64,000 nt of DNA from contig NZ_CP025394.1 in NCBI RefSeq assembly GCF_002943525.1, positions 434,001 through 498,000 of the forward strand, in the 5' to 3' direction. This DNA comes from Kitasatospora sp. MMS16-BH015 (GTDB lineage: Bacteria > Actinomycetota > Actinomycetes > Streptomycetales > Streptomycetaceae). Position 1 is the stretch's first letter. Every line of letters begins with the position of its first letter. Of the stretch, positions 16,771 to 24,014 are shown piece by piece. The notes below the pieces were generated by a model. It made no database searches. It was not told the origin of the DNA and saw only the letters and a list, made by a program, of their open reading frames with translations. The position numbers and the translations under genes were made by a program.

Positions 16771-17115
16771 TCATGGCCGGTCGTCGTGGCGGCCGCAGAG
16801 CCAGGCCAGCGCCTGGTAGGCGCCCAGGGCCGACGCGGCGTCCGCCTGAGTGTCCGGGGCGTGGCGCAGGCGCACCTCGGCTGCTTGGCATTCGGCCTGC
16901 AGCTGGGCGCGGCACGGCCCGATGGGTCCGAGCGCGGCGGCGGCGGTGACCGGTGCCGCGATCTGGGCTCCGGTGGCCCACTGGTAGGTGCCCAGTACGG
17001 CGTGGTCGAACCCGGTCCAGGGCTGCGGGCGCCGGTTGGCGGAGTCGATCGCGTCGAGCACTTCGTCCAGCGAGCGGACTCCCACCGCCGGGATCGTCGT
17101 CTCTTCACTGGTCAT
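16771..17115 (-). CDS. Hypothetical protein
   Basis: 114 residues, ATG 17115. Sequence is soluble and Ala-rich (VRSLDEVLDAIDSANRRPQP, GFDHAVLGTYQWATGAQIAA, ending WLCGRHDDRP) with helical character and good codon bias. No family recognised. Its start overlaps the end of a small upstream frame by 11 bp, suggesting a coupled pair. Confidence 0.6.
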   Translation of the reverse strand: MTSEETTIPAVGVRSLDEVLDAIDSANRRPQPWTGFDHAVLGTYQWATGAQIAAPVTAAAALGPIGPCRAQLQAECQAAEVRLRHAPDTQADAASALGAYQALAWLCGRHDDRP

Positions 17116-17293
17116 GCCCGAAACCTACGACAGCTCGCCGCAGTCCGCCGCCGGGAGGGAGGGCTGGGCGGCCCCGGGGAAGGGGGCAGGGTCGGAGCGC
17201 CGCTCGCAGCGGTGGGAGCGCGGACTCGGTTTCCGGCGGCTCGCGCGGGACATACGCAGGGGCGAGACCCCCGTCCCAGGAGCGCAGCTTCAT
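17105..17293 (-). CDS. Possible 62-residue hypothetical protein
   Basis: ATG 17293 has GAAAGGAA upstream (about 9 nt) and the frame ends inside the next gene start. It begins MKLRSWDGGLAPAYVPREPP and turns Pro/Arg-rich, with weaker codon bias in the second half. A plus-strand frame of 33 residues (17292-17393) overlaps its start region in the opposite direction; the minus frame has the better ribosome site. No family recognised. Confidence 0.35.
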   Translation of the reverse strand: MKLRSWDGGLAPAYVPREPPETESALPPLRAALRPCPLPRGRPALPPGGGLRRAVVGFGHDQ

Positions 17294-17389
17294 GATGCAG
17301 ATTCCTTTCGCACGTGGTGGTGCCCGGTCCGGCACTGGGTGGCGCGAACTTCTCGTCCGGCGGTCGGGCGACGACTCGGAACCGCCGAG

Positions 17390-18583
17390 ATGACCGGCCG
17401 CGCTGGCGCTCTCAGGTTCGGCGTCGAGGAGGAGTTCCTGCTGGTCGACAAGGCCACCCGGGTGACCGTGCCCCGTGCCCACCTCGTGGTTCCGCAGGCC
17501 GCCCTGACCTTGGGCCCCAGAGCCCAGCACGAGTTCTTGGCCAGCCAGGTAGAGACGTGCAGCCGCCCCGTCTCCACTGCCGCAGAGCTCCGCGCGGAGC
17601 TGGCGTCCGCGCGCCGGGCCATGGCCGCAGCGGTCGAGAGCGCCGGGGGCCTACTGGTGGCCTCCGGCACCGCTGTCCTGGCCAGCCGCCACCCGCTGCC
17701 GCTGACCCCGTCCGACCGCTACCGGCGGGTGGCCGCCCATGTGGGCCCTGTCGCCGACCAGACCGGTGGCGAGATCTCCGGGTGCCACGTCCACCTGGGC
17801 GACCTCACCCGCGCCGACGCCCTCGCGATCAGCGCGCACCTGCGCCCCTGGCTGCCCGTCCTGCAGGCGCTTTGCGTCAACTCGCCGTTCTGCGAAGGGC
17901 GGGACCTCGGCGCCGCGAGCACCCGCGCCGGCCGCTACCTGGCCTGGCCCACCTGCGGGCCCGCCCCGGTCCTGAACCCGGCCGAGTACGAGCGGACGGT
18001 ACGGCGGTTGATCGCCCGACGGGTGATCCTCGACCGGAGGATGCTGTACTGGTACGCCCGGCCGTCCGAACACCTGCCCACCCTGGAGGTGAGGATCGCC
18101 GACACCAACGCGGACCTGGACGTCCCGGTCCTGCTGGCTGTCCTGCTGCGCGCCCTCGCCCACACCTTCCTCGCTGCCCACCGCGCGGGCACCCCGCCCC
18201 CGCGCACACCTTCGACGGTCGTCCTGCGCGAGGCTCACCGCCAGGCCGCGCTCGGCGGCCTGGCCGGCGTCGGCACGGACCCGTCCACCGGGCGCCGCCT
18301 GCCGATGCGCCGCCTCGTCGCCGACCTGGCCGAACTGGCCGCCCCTGCCCTGGCGGGGACAGGAGACCTGGAGACCGCCCTGCTGCTCCTTCACCGCCGC
18401 CTGACCCGCGGTACGGGCGCCGACCGGCAACGCGCCGTATTCGCCCGCCGACACTCGCTCACCGATGTCGTCGACGACCTCGCCCGCCGGACCACCGCCT
18501 CGGCAGCTCTCGCGGCGCCCGTCCTCTCTCTGAGCACCAGCAGCCCTTCCGACCGCCTCACCAGCGCTGCGGTCTCGTCCTGA
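17390..18583 (+). CDS. GCS2/YbdK-type carboxylate-amine ligase
   Basis: 397 residues from ATG 17390. The opening FGVEEEFLLVD is the diagnostic start of YbdK-like glutamate-cysteine ligase family 2; other motifs are GCHVHLGD (about residue 127), TRAGRYLAWPTCG and LPTLEVRIADTNAD (about 230). The GCS2 fold uses ATP to join an amine to the gamma-carboxylate of an amino acid; YbdK has weak gamma-glutamylcysteine ligase activity, and the true substrate is unknown. Actinobacteria use mycothiol rather than glutathione, so another product is likely. The ribosome site is weak. Confidence 0.85.
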   Translation: MTGRAGALRFGVEEEFLLVDKATRVTVPRAHLVVPQAALTLGPRAQHEFLASQVETCSRPVSTAAELRAELASARRAMAAAVESAGGLLVASGTAVLASRHPLPLTPSDRYRRVAAHVGPVADQTGGEISGCHVHLGDLTRADALAISAHLRPWLPVLQALCVNSPFCEGRDLGAASTRAGRYLAWPTCGPAPVLNPAEYERTVRRLIARRVILDRRMLYWYARPSEHLPTLEVRIADTNADLDVPVLLAVLLRALAHTFLAAHRAGTPPPRTPSTVVLREAHRQAALGGLAGVGTDPSTGRRLPMRRLVADLAELAAPALAGTGDLETALLLLHRRLTRGTGADRQRAVFARRHSLTDVVDDLARRTTASAALAAPVLSLSTSSPSDRLTSAAVSS

Positions 18584-18627
18584 CGGGTGGTCCGCAGCAG
18601 GCGGCGGGCTCTCCTTCGGCGGCCCGC

Positions 18628-18897
18628 TCAGTCTTGCGCTGCGGGCAGGGCGATCCGGTGCACCACTGCGGCGTCCAGCTCGACATCGACCGGCAGCGCC
18701 GGATGCAGCCAGCGCACCAGCGACCGGGCTCCGGAATGCGGCGGGCGCAGACGTTCGGCGACCGGAGTCCACAGCTGCCCGAACTCCTGCTCGGGCAGCT
18801 CACGAGTCACCACTCGCCGTCCGTCGGCGAGCAGCACCAGCAGGCGGTGATCGCGGCCGGGTCCGGCGGCGACGCCGATCACCCAGCCCCTCACCAC
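18628..18897 (-). CDS. Hypothetical protein (start uncertain)
   Basis: About 89 residues from the GTG pair at 18897/18894; a GTG at 18969 would extend it. The product reads VVRGWVIGVAAGPGRDHRLL, then REFLPEQEFGQ-like beta-rich sequence ending HRIALPAAQD, with good codon bias over the last 85 codons. No family recognised; the beta-strand-like pattern with many Val/Arg is all that can be said. Confidence 0.45.
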   Translation of the reverse strand: MVRGWVIGVAAGPGRDHRLLVLLADGRRVVTRELPEQEFGQLWTPVAERLRPPHSGARSLVRWLHPALPVDVELDAAVVHRIALPAAQD

Positions 18898-19170
18898 GGG
18901 CCGCCCGGACTCAGTTCCGGTGGAAGCGGCAGGAGCATGGGCGGTCTCCCTCCGTATACGAGGCACAACCCTCCGAGCATGCCAGCAGGCATTCGATACG
19001 ACCAGGCGGGCGGACCGGAGTTCCCCGTCTGTGACCTCGATCCCTCCGTCCTCCGGTCCTCCCCAAGGGTGCGTTCCGAGAAGCTGTTCAGGCGTGGGAG
19101 CAGTCGGCGGGCAGCCCGGTCGCGTTCCTGGCCGCGGCCGAGGGCTCAGGTACGGCATGCCTTCGGGGGG

Positions 19171-20187
19171 TCACGTCTGCCGACGGGGGTCGAGGCGCGC
19201 GGGGACCGGCCAGCGCACGTCGCGGACCCACCCCAGGCGTTCGAGGAACCGGATGGCTGCGGCTGACGGGTCGATCTGGCCGCGGTCTACTCCGTGGCGG
19301 GCGCAGGTGGGTTCGGCGTGATGGAGGTTGTGCCAGCTCTCGCCGAAGGAAAGGAGGGCCAGCGGCCACAGGTTGGTGGCGCGGTCGTGCCGACGAGTGC
19401 GGAACGGGCGTCGTCCGATCATGTGGCAGAGCGAGTTGACGCTCCAGGTCACGTGCTGGAGCAGGGCCACGCGCAGCAGGCCCGCCCAGAGCAGGGCGGT
19501 CAGGGCATCGTGCCAGGTGCCGCCGATCGTCCAGCCCGCTGCGAAGGGCAGTGCGAGGGAGAGGACGCACAGGGCGGGGAAGGCGCGGGAGACCGCGCGC
19601 AGATCCGGGTCGGCGAGGAGGTCGGGGGCGTAGCGGGCCGGCGGTGTCACGTCGGCCGTGAACAGCCAGCCGACGTGGGCGTGGACCAGGCCCCGCAGTT
19701 CGCCTCGCATGCTGGTGCCGTAGCGGAACGGTGAGTGCGGATCGCCAGGGCGGTCGGTGAAGGCGTGGTGGCGGCGGTGGGTGGCGACCCAGCCGATCAC
19801 GGCGCCTTGAAAGCTCATCGATCCGGCCACCGCCATGGCGATCTTCAGCGCGCGGGCCGGGACGAAGCTGTGGTGGGTGAGTCCGCGGTGGAATCCCACC
19901 GTCACCCCCAGACCCGTGACGGTGTAGAACAGCAAGGCCAGGGCGATGTCGGTGGGGCCGATGAGCCGCCCCCAGAGCACCCAGCCCGCGAGCACCAGGG
20001 CCACGAACGGGAACATAACCACCAACGCCGTCACTGCCAACTGCCAACGCGGCACTTCCACCCGATGGACCGATGGGTCATGAGGGAAAGGCTCGGTGCC
20101 GTCGTACGGTATCCGCGGTGGGCCTTCGCGTGGTTGCGACGCCGCCGGCCGGACCGGTGATCCGGTGGCCTGCCCCGGAATGGACAT
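19171..20187 (-). CDS. Membrane fatty acid / acyl-CoA desaturase
   Basis: 338 residues from ATG 20187 (GAAGGAG 6 nt upstream). All three His boxes of the desaturase family are present: HRGLTHHSF (about residue 98), HRRHH (about 137) and HNLHH (about 272). These bind the di-iron centre that inserts a cis double bond, typically delta-9, into acyl chains. Four hydrophobic segments place it in the membrane (LAVTALVVMFPFVALVLAGW and others). It adjusts membrane fluidity, which fits the stress-gene surroundings. Electron donors are not encoded nearby. Confidence 0.93.
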   Translation of the reverse strand: MSIPGQATGSPVRPAASQPREGPPRIPYDGTEPFPHDPSVHRVEVPRWQLAVTALVVMFPFVALVLAGWVLWGRLIGPTDIALALLFYTVTGLGVTVGFHRGLTHHSFVPARALKIAMAVAGSMSFQGAVIGWVATHRRHHAFTDRPGDPHSPFRYGTSMRGELRGLVHAHVGWLFTADVTPPARYAPDLLADPDLRAVSRAFPALCVLSLALPFAAGWTIGGTWHDALTALLWAGLLRVALLQHVTWSVNSLCHMIGRRPFRTRRHDRATNLWPLALLSFGESWHNLHHAEPTCARHGVDRGQIDPSAAAIRFLERLGWVRDVRWPVPARLDPRRQT

Positions 20188-20526
20188 CCCGGCTCCTTCG
20201 CCGTTTCGTCTGCGGCGCGGCCGGGGTCTGGGGCAGCTTCTGCTCGGGCCGCCGGAGCAGCCGGCCCGCCAAGACCGACTCCGAGCGGACCTCGGCCACA
20301 CTGCGAGTGTTTCGCGCGCGCCGACAGCACTGTCCACCATAGTCCCGGCACAGCCTCAGGTGGAGCTCTGGCCTCGATCAACCGGCTCACCAGGCGCACC
20401 CCGGCGGAACGCCCTGCGGCTGGACGTGGCGCGACTGCTCCGGTTCGGAGCCTCCGAGCGCGACCGGAAGGGTGACACGCGCTGCCGCCGACCACCACCT
20501 GGGACACCGTCACATCCGGGTCGGTG

Positions 20527-20554
20527 ATGATCGGCACAGGCGCAGCCCGATCAT
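20527..20554. promoter_or_regulatory. 8-bp inverted repeat just before the DUF421 start
   Basis: ATGATCGG (20527-20534) and CCGATCAT (20547-20554) are perfect complements 12 nt apart, ending 12 bp before the ATG at 20567 and just ahead of the CGGAG ribosome site. It could be an operator or an RNA hairpin near the ribosome site. The rest of the 379-bp gap (20188-20566) shows no gene. Confidence 0.5.
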
Positions 20555-20566
20555 ACGGAGTCCCCC

Positions 20567-21136
20567 ATGTGGCATGACCTGTCGTCGGTTCAGATCCCCA
20601 TCGCCGAGAAGATCCTGCGGACCGTGGCGGTCTACGTGCTGATCGTGGTGCTGTTCCGCCTCAGTGGCAAGCGGGGACTGGCGAACCTGAACACCTTCGA
20701 CTTCGTGGTGATCTTCCTGCTGTCCAACGTCGTGCAGAACGCCGTCATCGGGAACGACAACAGCCTGCTCGGTGGTGTGATCGGCGCGGTCACCCTGGTG
20801 ACGGTCAACGCGCTGCTGAACCGGTGGCTGGCCCGCGACCGGCGCGCCGCACGCATCGTGGAGGGGAGGCCGACCACCGTCATCGAGGACGGCCGGCTGA
20901 TCCCCGCCGCCCTCAGCCATCTCGCGCTTCGCCCCTCGGAGGTCGAGCACGCGGTGCGGCTCCAGAACGGTGACGCGGTCGAGGATGTCGCACTCGGCCG
21001 CCTGGACCCGGACGGGCAGCTGATCGTGATCCTCAAGCATGAGCGGCAGAGCGCCACGCGCGCGGACATCGCGCGGCTGGAAGACCGCCTCGCCGCCATC
21101 CAACTGCTCCTGGCCGCCGGACCGCCACGTACCTGA
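20567..21136 (+). CDS. DUF421/YetF-type membrane protein
   Basis: 189 residues from ATG 20567. Three N-terminal membrane segments include RTVAVYVLIVVLFRLSGKRG and FDFVVIFLLSNVVQNAVIG, the characteristic DUF421 opening (GKRGLANLNTFDFVV). A cytoplasmic domain follows from about residue 90 with GRPTTVIEDGRLI and VRLQNGDAVEDVALGRLDPDG. A C-terminal helix ends in RLEDRLAAIQLLL. Members such as YetF and YrbG-like proteins are linked to spore or stress physiology in Bacillus; the activity is unknown. Confidence 0.85.
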   Translation: MWHDLSSVQIPIAEKILRTVAVYVLIVVLFRLSGKRGLANLNTFDFVVIFLLSNVVQNAVIGNDNSLLGGVIGAVTLVTVNALLNRWLARDRRAARIVEGRPTTVIEDGRLIPAALSHLALRPSEVEHAVRLQNGDAVEDVALGRLDPDGQLIVILKHERQSATRADIARLEDRLAAIQLLLAAGPPRT

Positions 21137-21377
21137 CGCCGACGGCCGGCTCGGGGCGCTCCAGGCAGCTGGGCAGCGTGCTGCCGCGGCACGGAGATCC
21201 TCGATCGCCACGCACCCTCACCTGCAGCGTGTGGAAACCCGCCTTGCGGGTAGGCGCCCAGCCGTAACGCAGAGTCGGCGGCCACAGAACAACAGGCAGC
21301 TTGCGCGCCCACTCGGCAACCACCCGGGCATCTCCCGAAGACCTGCCCGACCGCATGTCCCAGCAAGGGAGCCGATC

Positions 21378-21773
21378 ATGCACGACACCTCGGTAGCGCA
21401 GCCGGAGCTCGACCGATCGGGCAGCCCGCTGACGGTCAGCAGCAACTCGGCGGCGGTGCCGACCCAGGTGTGCCGCCTCGACGGAGAGCCCGACCGCTCG
21501 ACCCGATGCCTGCTCCGAGCCGCCTTAGCGGAGGCCGTCGCCGACGTGCCGGCCATGCTTGTCGTCGAGCTGTCAGGACTTACCGGCTGCGACTCCGCTT
21601 GCCTGAACGCCCTCCTCGACGCCCACCACGCTGCCGAAGCCGCCGGAACCTGGCTGGTCCTTTCCGGCGCCGGACCGCAGCTGCTGCATCTGCTCGCCAT
21701 CACCGGAACCGACGAGGTCTTCACCGTCCGGGCCCACGTCCGTACCAGCGCGCCGCAACTCCCGGTCCGGTAG
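21378..21773 (+). CDS. STAS-domain anti-anti-sigma factor-like protein
   Basis: 131 residues, ATG 21378 with AAGGGAG upstream. The STAS motif LVVELSGLTGCDSACLNALLDA (given in two parts in this fold: VVELSGLTG and CDSACLNALL) sits at about residues 65-85, with the Ser of DSAC at the usual phosphorylation position. The N-terminal 35 residues are polar. Such proteins sequester anti-sigma factors. It stands alone, away from a visible anti-sigma kinase gene. Confidence 0.78.
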   Translation: MHDTSVAQPELDRSGSPLTVSSNSAAVPTQVCRLDGEPDRSTRCLLRAALAEAVADVPAMLVVELSGLTGCDSACLNALLDAHHAAEAAGTWLVLSGAGPQLLHLLAITGTDEVFTVRAHVRTSAPQLPVR

Positions 21774-22073
21774 GAACCCGACTGGCCGTCAGCCGGTCAG
21801 CCCTCTCGTCTTCGGCCCAAGCGTTGATCAAGATCCAGGAAGGTCCCGCCGCAGACGGCATTGCACAGCTCAACATCAATGCCGGGACCGAACGGTGGAG
21901 CTCGGCCGTCTCGCCCAGCACGGCGGACCTGCGCTCGGCGACTGCCAACGGCGTGAATGCGATGGCGCGTCCGGCGCAGGAGACCGCGAGACGTGACAGT
22001 CGCACGCGGTCGAGCCGGGCAGTCCCGAAGTGCTGCTGTCCTGAGGTCGTCAGGTCTGCATATGTGTGGCCCC

Positions 22074-22245
22074 TCAGGATTCTGGGGTCGTGACGGCCTG
22101 GGGGTAGCGGAAGAAACCGTGGGATCGTAATGGCGCTTGACCTCGGTGAGGCGCTCGTAGTTGTCGCCGTAGTAGGCGTGCTGCCAGCCTGACAGGTCGG
22201 GGAAGTTGACGTAGGCGGGGTCAGCGCCCAGGCGACGGCGCAGGC
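22074..22245 (-). pseudogene. Remnant of a berberine-bridge-enzyme-type FAD oxidase, frameshifted
   Basis: The minus strand encodes AYVNFPDLSGWQHAYYGDN and ERLTEVKRHYDP, the C-terminal BBE domain of FAD-linked oxidases. After YDP the frame is lost; a one-base shift restores GFFRYPQAVTTPES and a stop at 22074-22076. So a single-base deletion broke an already truncated copy. About 50-55 codons remain, with the FAD-binding half missing. The 5' side runs into unrelated sequence before the IS left end at 22341. Confidence 0.75.
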
Positions 22246-22451
22246 CTGTTCTGGCGATCAGACATGCAGAGCCTGCGTAGTCGGGGATCTCGGGTCTGCC
22301 ACGACCCCGGTGAACCGACCTACGCCGTGCGGCCGGCTCAGTGGCTGTTGTCTTTCCTGACTTGAGAGCTGTGTTTCCGCTGGTCAGGCATAGGGGCGGT
22401 GGTCTCGGGGAGTGGTGACGTGTCGTGTCGTCGCTCTGGTGGAGGTCAAGG

Positions 22452-22997
22452 ATGCCGTCGGTCGTGGGGCTGCTGGAACAGCGTGAGCTGACCGCTCGCC
22501 GTCGTGTGGATGAGCTGCGGGAGGAGGCGGACCGTATCCAGGCCGAGCTGGTCGCGGCCGAGCGGGAGTGGAGCGAGTGGGTCATCGCCCGTTCACGCGT
22601 CGGCGAGGTGCTGTCCCCGGGCGAAGGAGACATCGCCGGCCCGGACGCCGTCGAGAAGCCGTCGGATCGCGGTGAACCGCCGGCGCTGCCTGCATCTTCG
22701 GCAGCGGCGAAGCCGAAGTCGGTGGTGCCGATGTGGCGTGCGGGTCTGGCCCGGTCGGCACTGTCGGCGGACTACCAGCGCATCGTGCAGGCTCTCGCGG
22801 ACCGAGGCCGTCTCGGTCAAGGCCCGCTGACCTGCCAGGAGATGGCCGCCTGCTTCGGCCTGGACCCGGTGCCCGCGAAGATCGAGGCGTTGCGGTCGAA
22901 GGCGAAGCGGCTGACAGCGCGCGGGTGGCTGGTCGAGCCGGAGCCGGGCCGGTTCACGCTCGCGATGGCCTTGGCCGGGCCAGGCGGCGGGTCATGA
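22452..22997 (+). CDS. IS-borne accessory protein of unknown function
   Basis: 181 residues, ATG 22452 with GGAGG 7 nt upstream. N-terminal coiled coil (VGLLEQRELTARRRVDELRE, to about residue 45), a Pro/Ala linker, then a C-terminal helical domain with LTCQEMAACFGLDPVPAKIE and RSKAKRLTARGWLVEP that looks like a winged-helix or helix-turn-helix. It lies between the IS ends, converges with and overlaps the transposase by 44 bp. It is probably carried by the IS, perhaps as a regulator or target-choice protein; the function is unknown. Confidence 0.72.
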   Translation: MPSVVGLLEQRELTARRRVDELREEADRIQAELVAAEREWSEWVIARSRVGEVLSPGEGDIAGPDAVEKPSDRGEPPALPASSAAAKPKSVVPMWRAGLARSALSADYQRIVQALADRGRLGQGPLTCQEMAACFGLDPVPAKIEALRSKAKRLTARGWLVEPEPGRFTLAMALAGPGGGS

Positions 22998-23871
22998 GCA
23001 TCGTCGCCGACCAGTAGACCATCGCCTCCGCGCTGCCGGTGGACCGTTCGAAGTCCCGCACGAGGCGGCGGCTTCGCATCAGGTGGGCGAAGAACCGCTC
23101 CACGATCCACCGCTTGGGCAGCACGACGAAGCCGCGCATGTCGTCACTGCGTTTGACGATGGCCAGGACCAGGGCGAGGACGGTGAAGCCGTACTCGACG
23201 AGGCTGCCCGTGTAGCCGCCGTCGGCCCAGACCAGCGCCAGCCGGTGGTGTGCGGCGGCCACCTGGGCGAGCAGAACCTGCGCGGCGGCGCGGTCGCCGA
23301 TGTCCGCTGCGGTGACCATCACCGCGAGGAGCAGGCCGAGGGTGTCGACCACGGCGTGCCGCTTGCGGCCATTGATCAGCTTGCCGCCGTCGAAGCCGCG
23401 GCTGTCACGGCCGACGACGGCGTCCGCCTTGACCGACTGGGAGTCGATCACGCCCGCGCTCGGCTCCGGGTCCCGCCCGGCCTGCTCGCGGGCCTTACGG
23501 CGGAGCCGGTCGTGCAACTCCCGGACCAGACCGTGGTCACGCCAGCGCCGGAAGAACGCGTAGACCCGGTCCCACGGCGGGAAGTCAGCCGGCATGGCCC
23601 GCCACTTCGTTCCGTTGTCGACGAGGTAGCGGATCGCGTCCAGTATCGTGCGGTGGCAGTACGCCTCCGGCTGCCCGCCCCGCCCGCGCAGCCAGCCCGG
23701 CACCGGCAGCAGCGGCCGCACCACCGCCCACTCCGCATCGGACATGTCGGTGGGGTAGCGGCGCACACGGACCCCGTGGTCGACGGCGTTCCCGAACCGG
23801 TGTGCCAGGCAGTCACACGCGAGAGTGACCGAAGTGGACCCCGGTCCCGCGATGCCGTAGAAGTGGGACAA
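22954..23871 (-). CDS. IS5-family DDE transposase
   Basis: 305 residues. The start is TTG 23871, backed by AGGAGG 6-7 nt upstream and no better ATG before the conserved YPTDMSDAEWAVVRPLLPVP opening (about residue 40). Conserved stretches are KWRAMPADFPPWDRVYAFFRRW, split as DFPPWDRVYAFF; IDSQSVKA (first Asp); VWADGGYTG (second Asp); and WIVERFFAHLMRSRRL (Glu, Y/F-x-R region). The DDE triad appears complete, so the element may be active. Confidence 0.93.
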   Translation of the reverse strand: MSHFYGIAGPGSTSVTLACDCLAHRFGNAVDHGVRVRRYPTDMSDAEWAVVRPLLPVPGWLRGRGGQPEAYCHRTILDAIRYLVDNGTKWRAMPADFPPWDRVYAFFRRWRDHGLVRELHDRLRRKAREQAGRDPEPSAGVIDSQSVKADAVVGRDSRGFDGGKLINGRKRHAVVDTLGLLLAVMVTAADIGDRAAAQVLLAQVAAAHHRLALVWADGGYTGSLVEYGFTVLALVLAIVKRSDDMRGFVVLPKRWIVERFFAHLMRSRRLVRDFERSTGSAEAMVYWSATMLMTRRLARPRPSRA

Positions 23872-24014
23872 CAGGGCCTCCTGGACCGCTCTTTGGCGTA
23901 GACACCCTTCGAGCTACCAAGAGGCCCTGCTTTCATGCGCGGCGGCCGCTGCGCTCACCCGATCGAGACCCCCGTTCGACCCGCGCCCCTCAAGATCGAA
24001 ACGACAACAGCCAC

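Larger units (their letters stand above)
22341..24014 (-). mobile_element. Complete IS5-family insertion sequence, 1674 bp
   Basis: Terminal inverted repeats are GTGGCTGTTGTC (22341-22352) and its exact complement GACAACAGCCAC (24003-24014); similarity continues inward imperfectly (TTTC...CTTGAG on both ends). The trinucleotide TCA stands directly outside both ends (22338-22340 and 24015-24017), a 3-bp target duplication. It carries a DDE transposase (minus) and a converging second gene. The intact ends and target duplication indicate a fairly recent insertion. The right-hand TCA is the stop codon (TGA) of the serine recombinase. Confidence 0.85.

Noticed and set aside
21797..22033. Minus-strand piece ending DVELCNAVCGGTFLDLDQRLG
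   Set aside because: It has some protein-like character but no recognised family, start or context; it may be another decayed fragment and cannot be supported as a gene.
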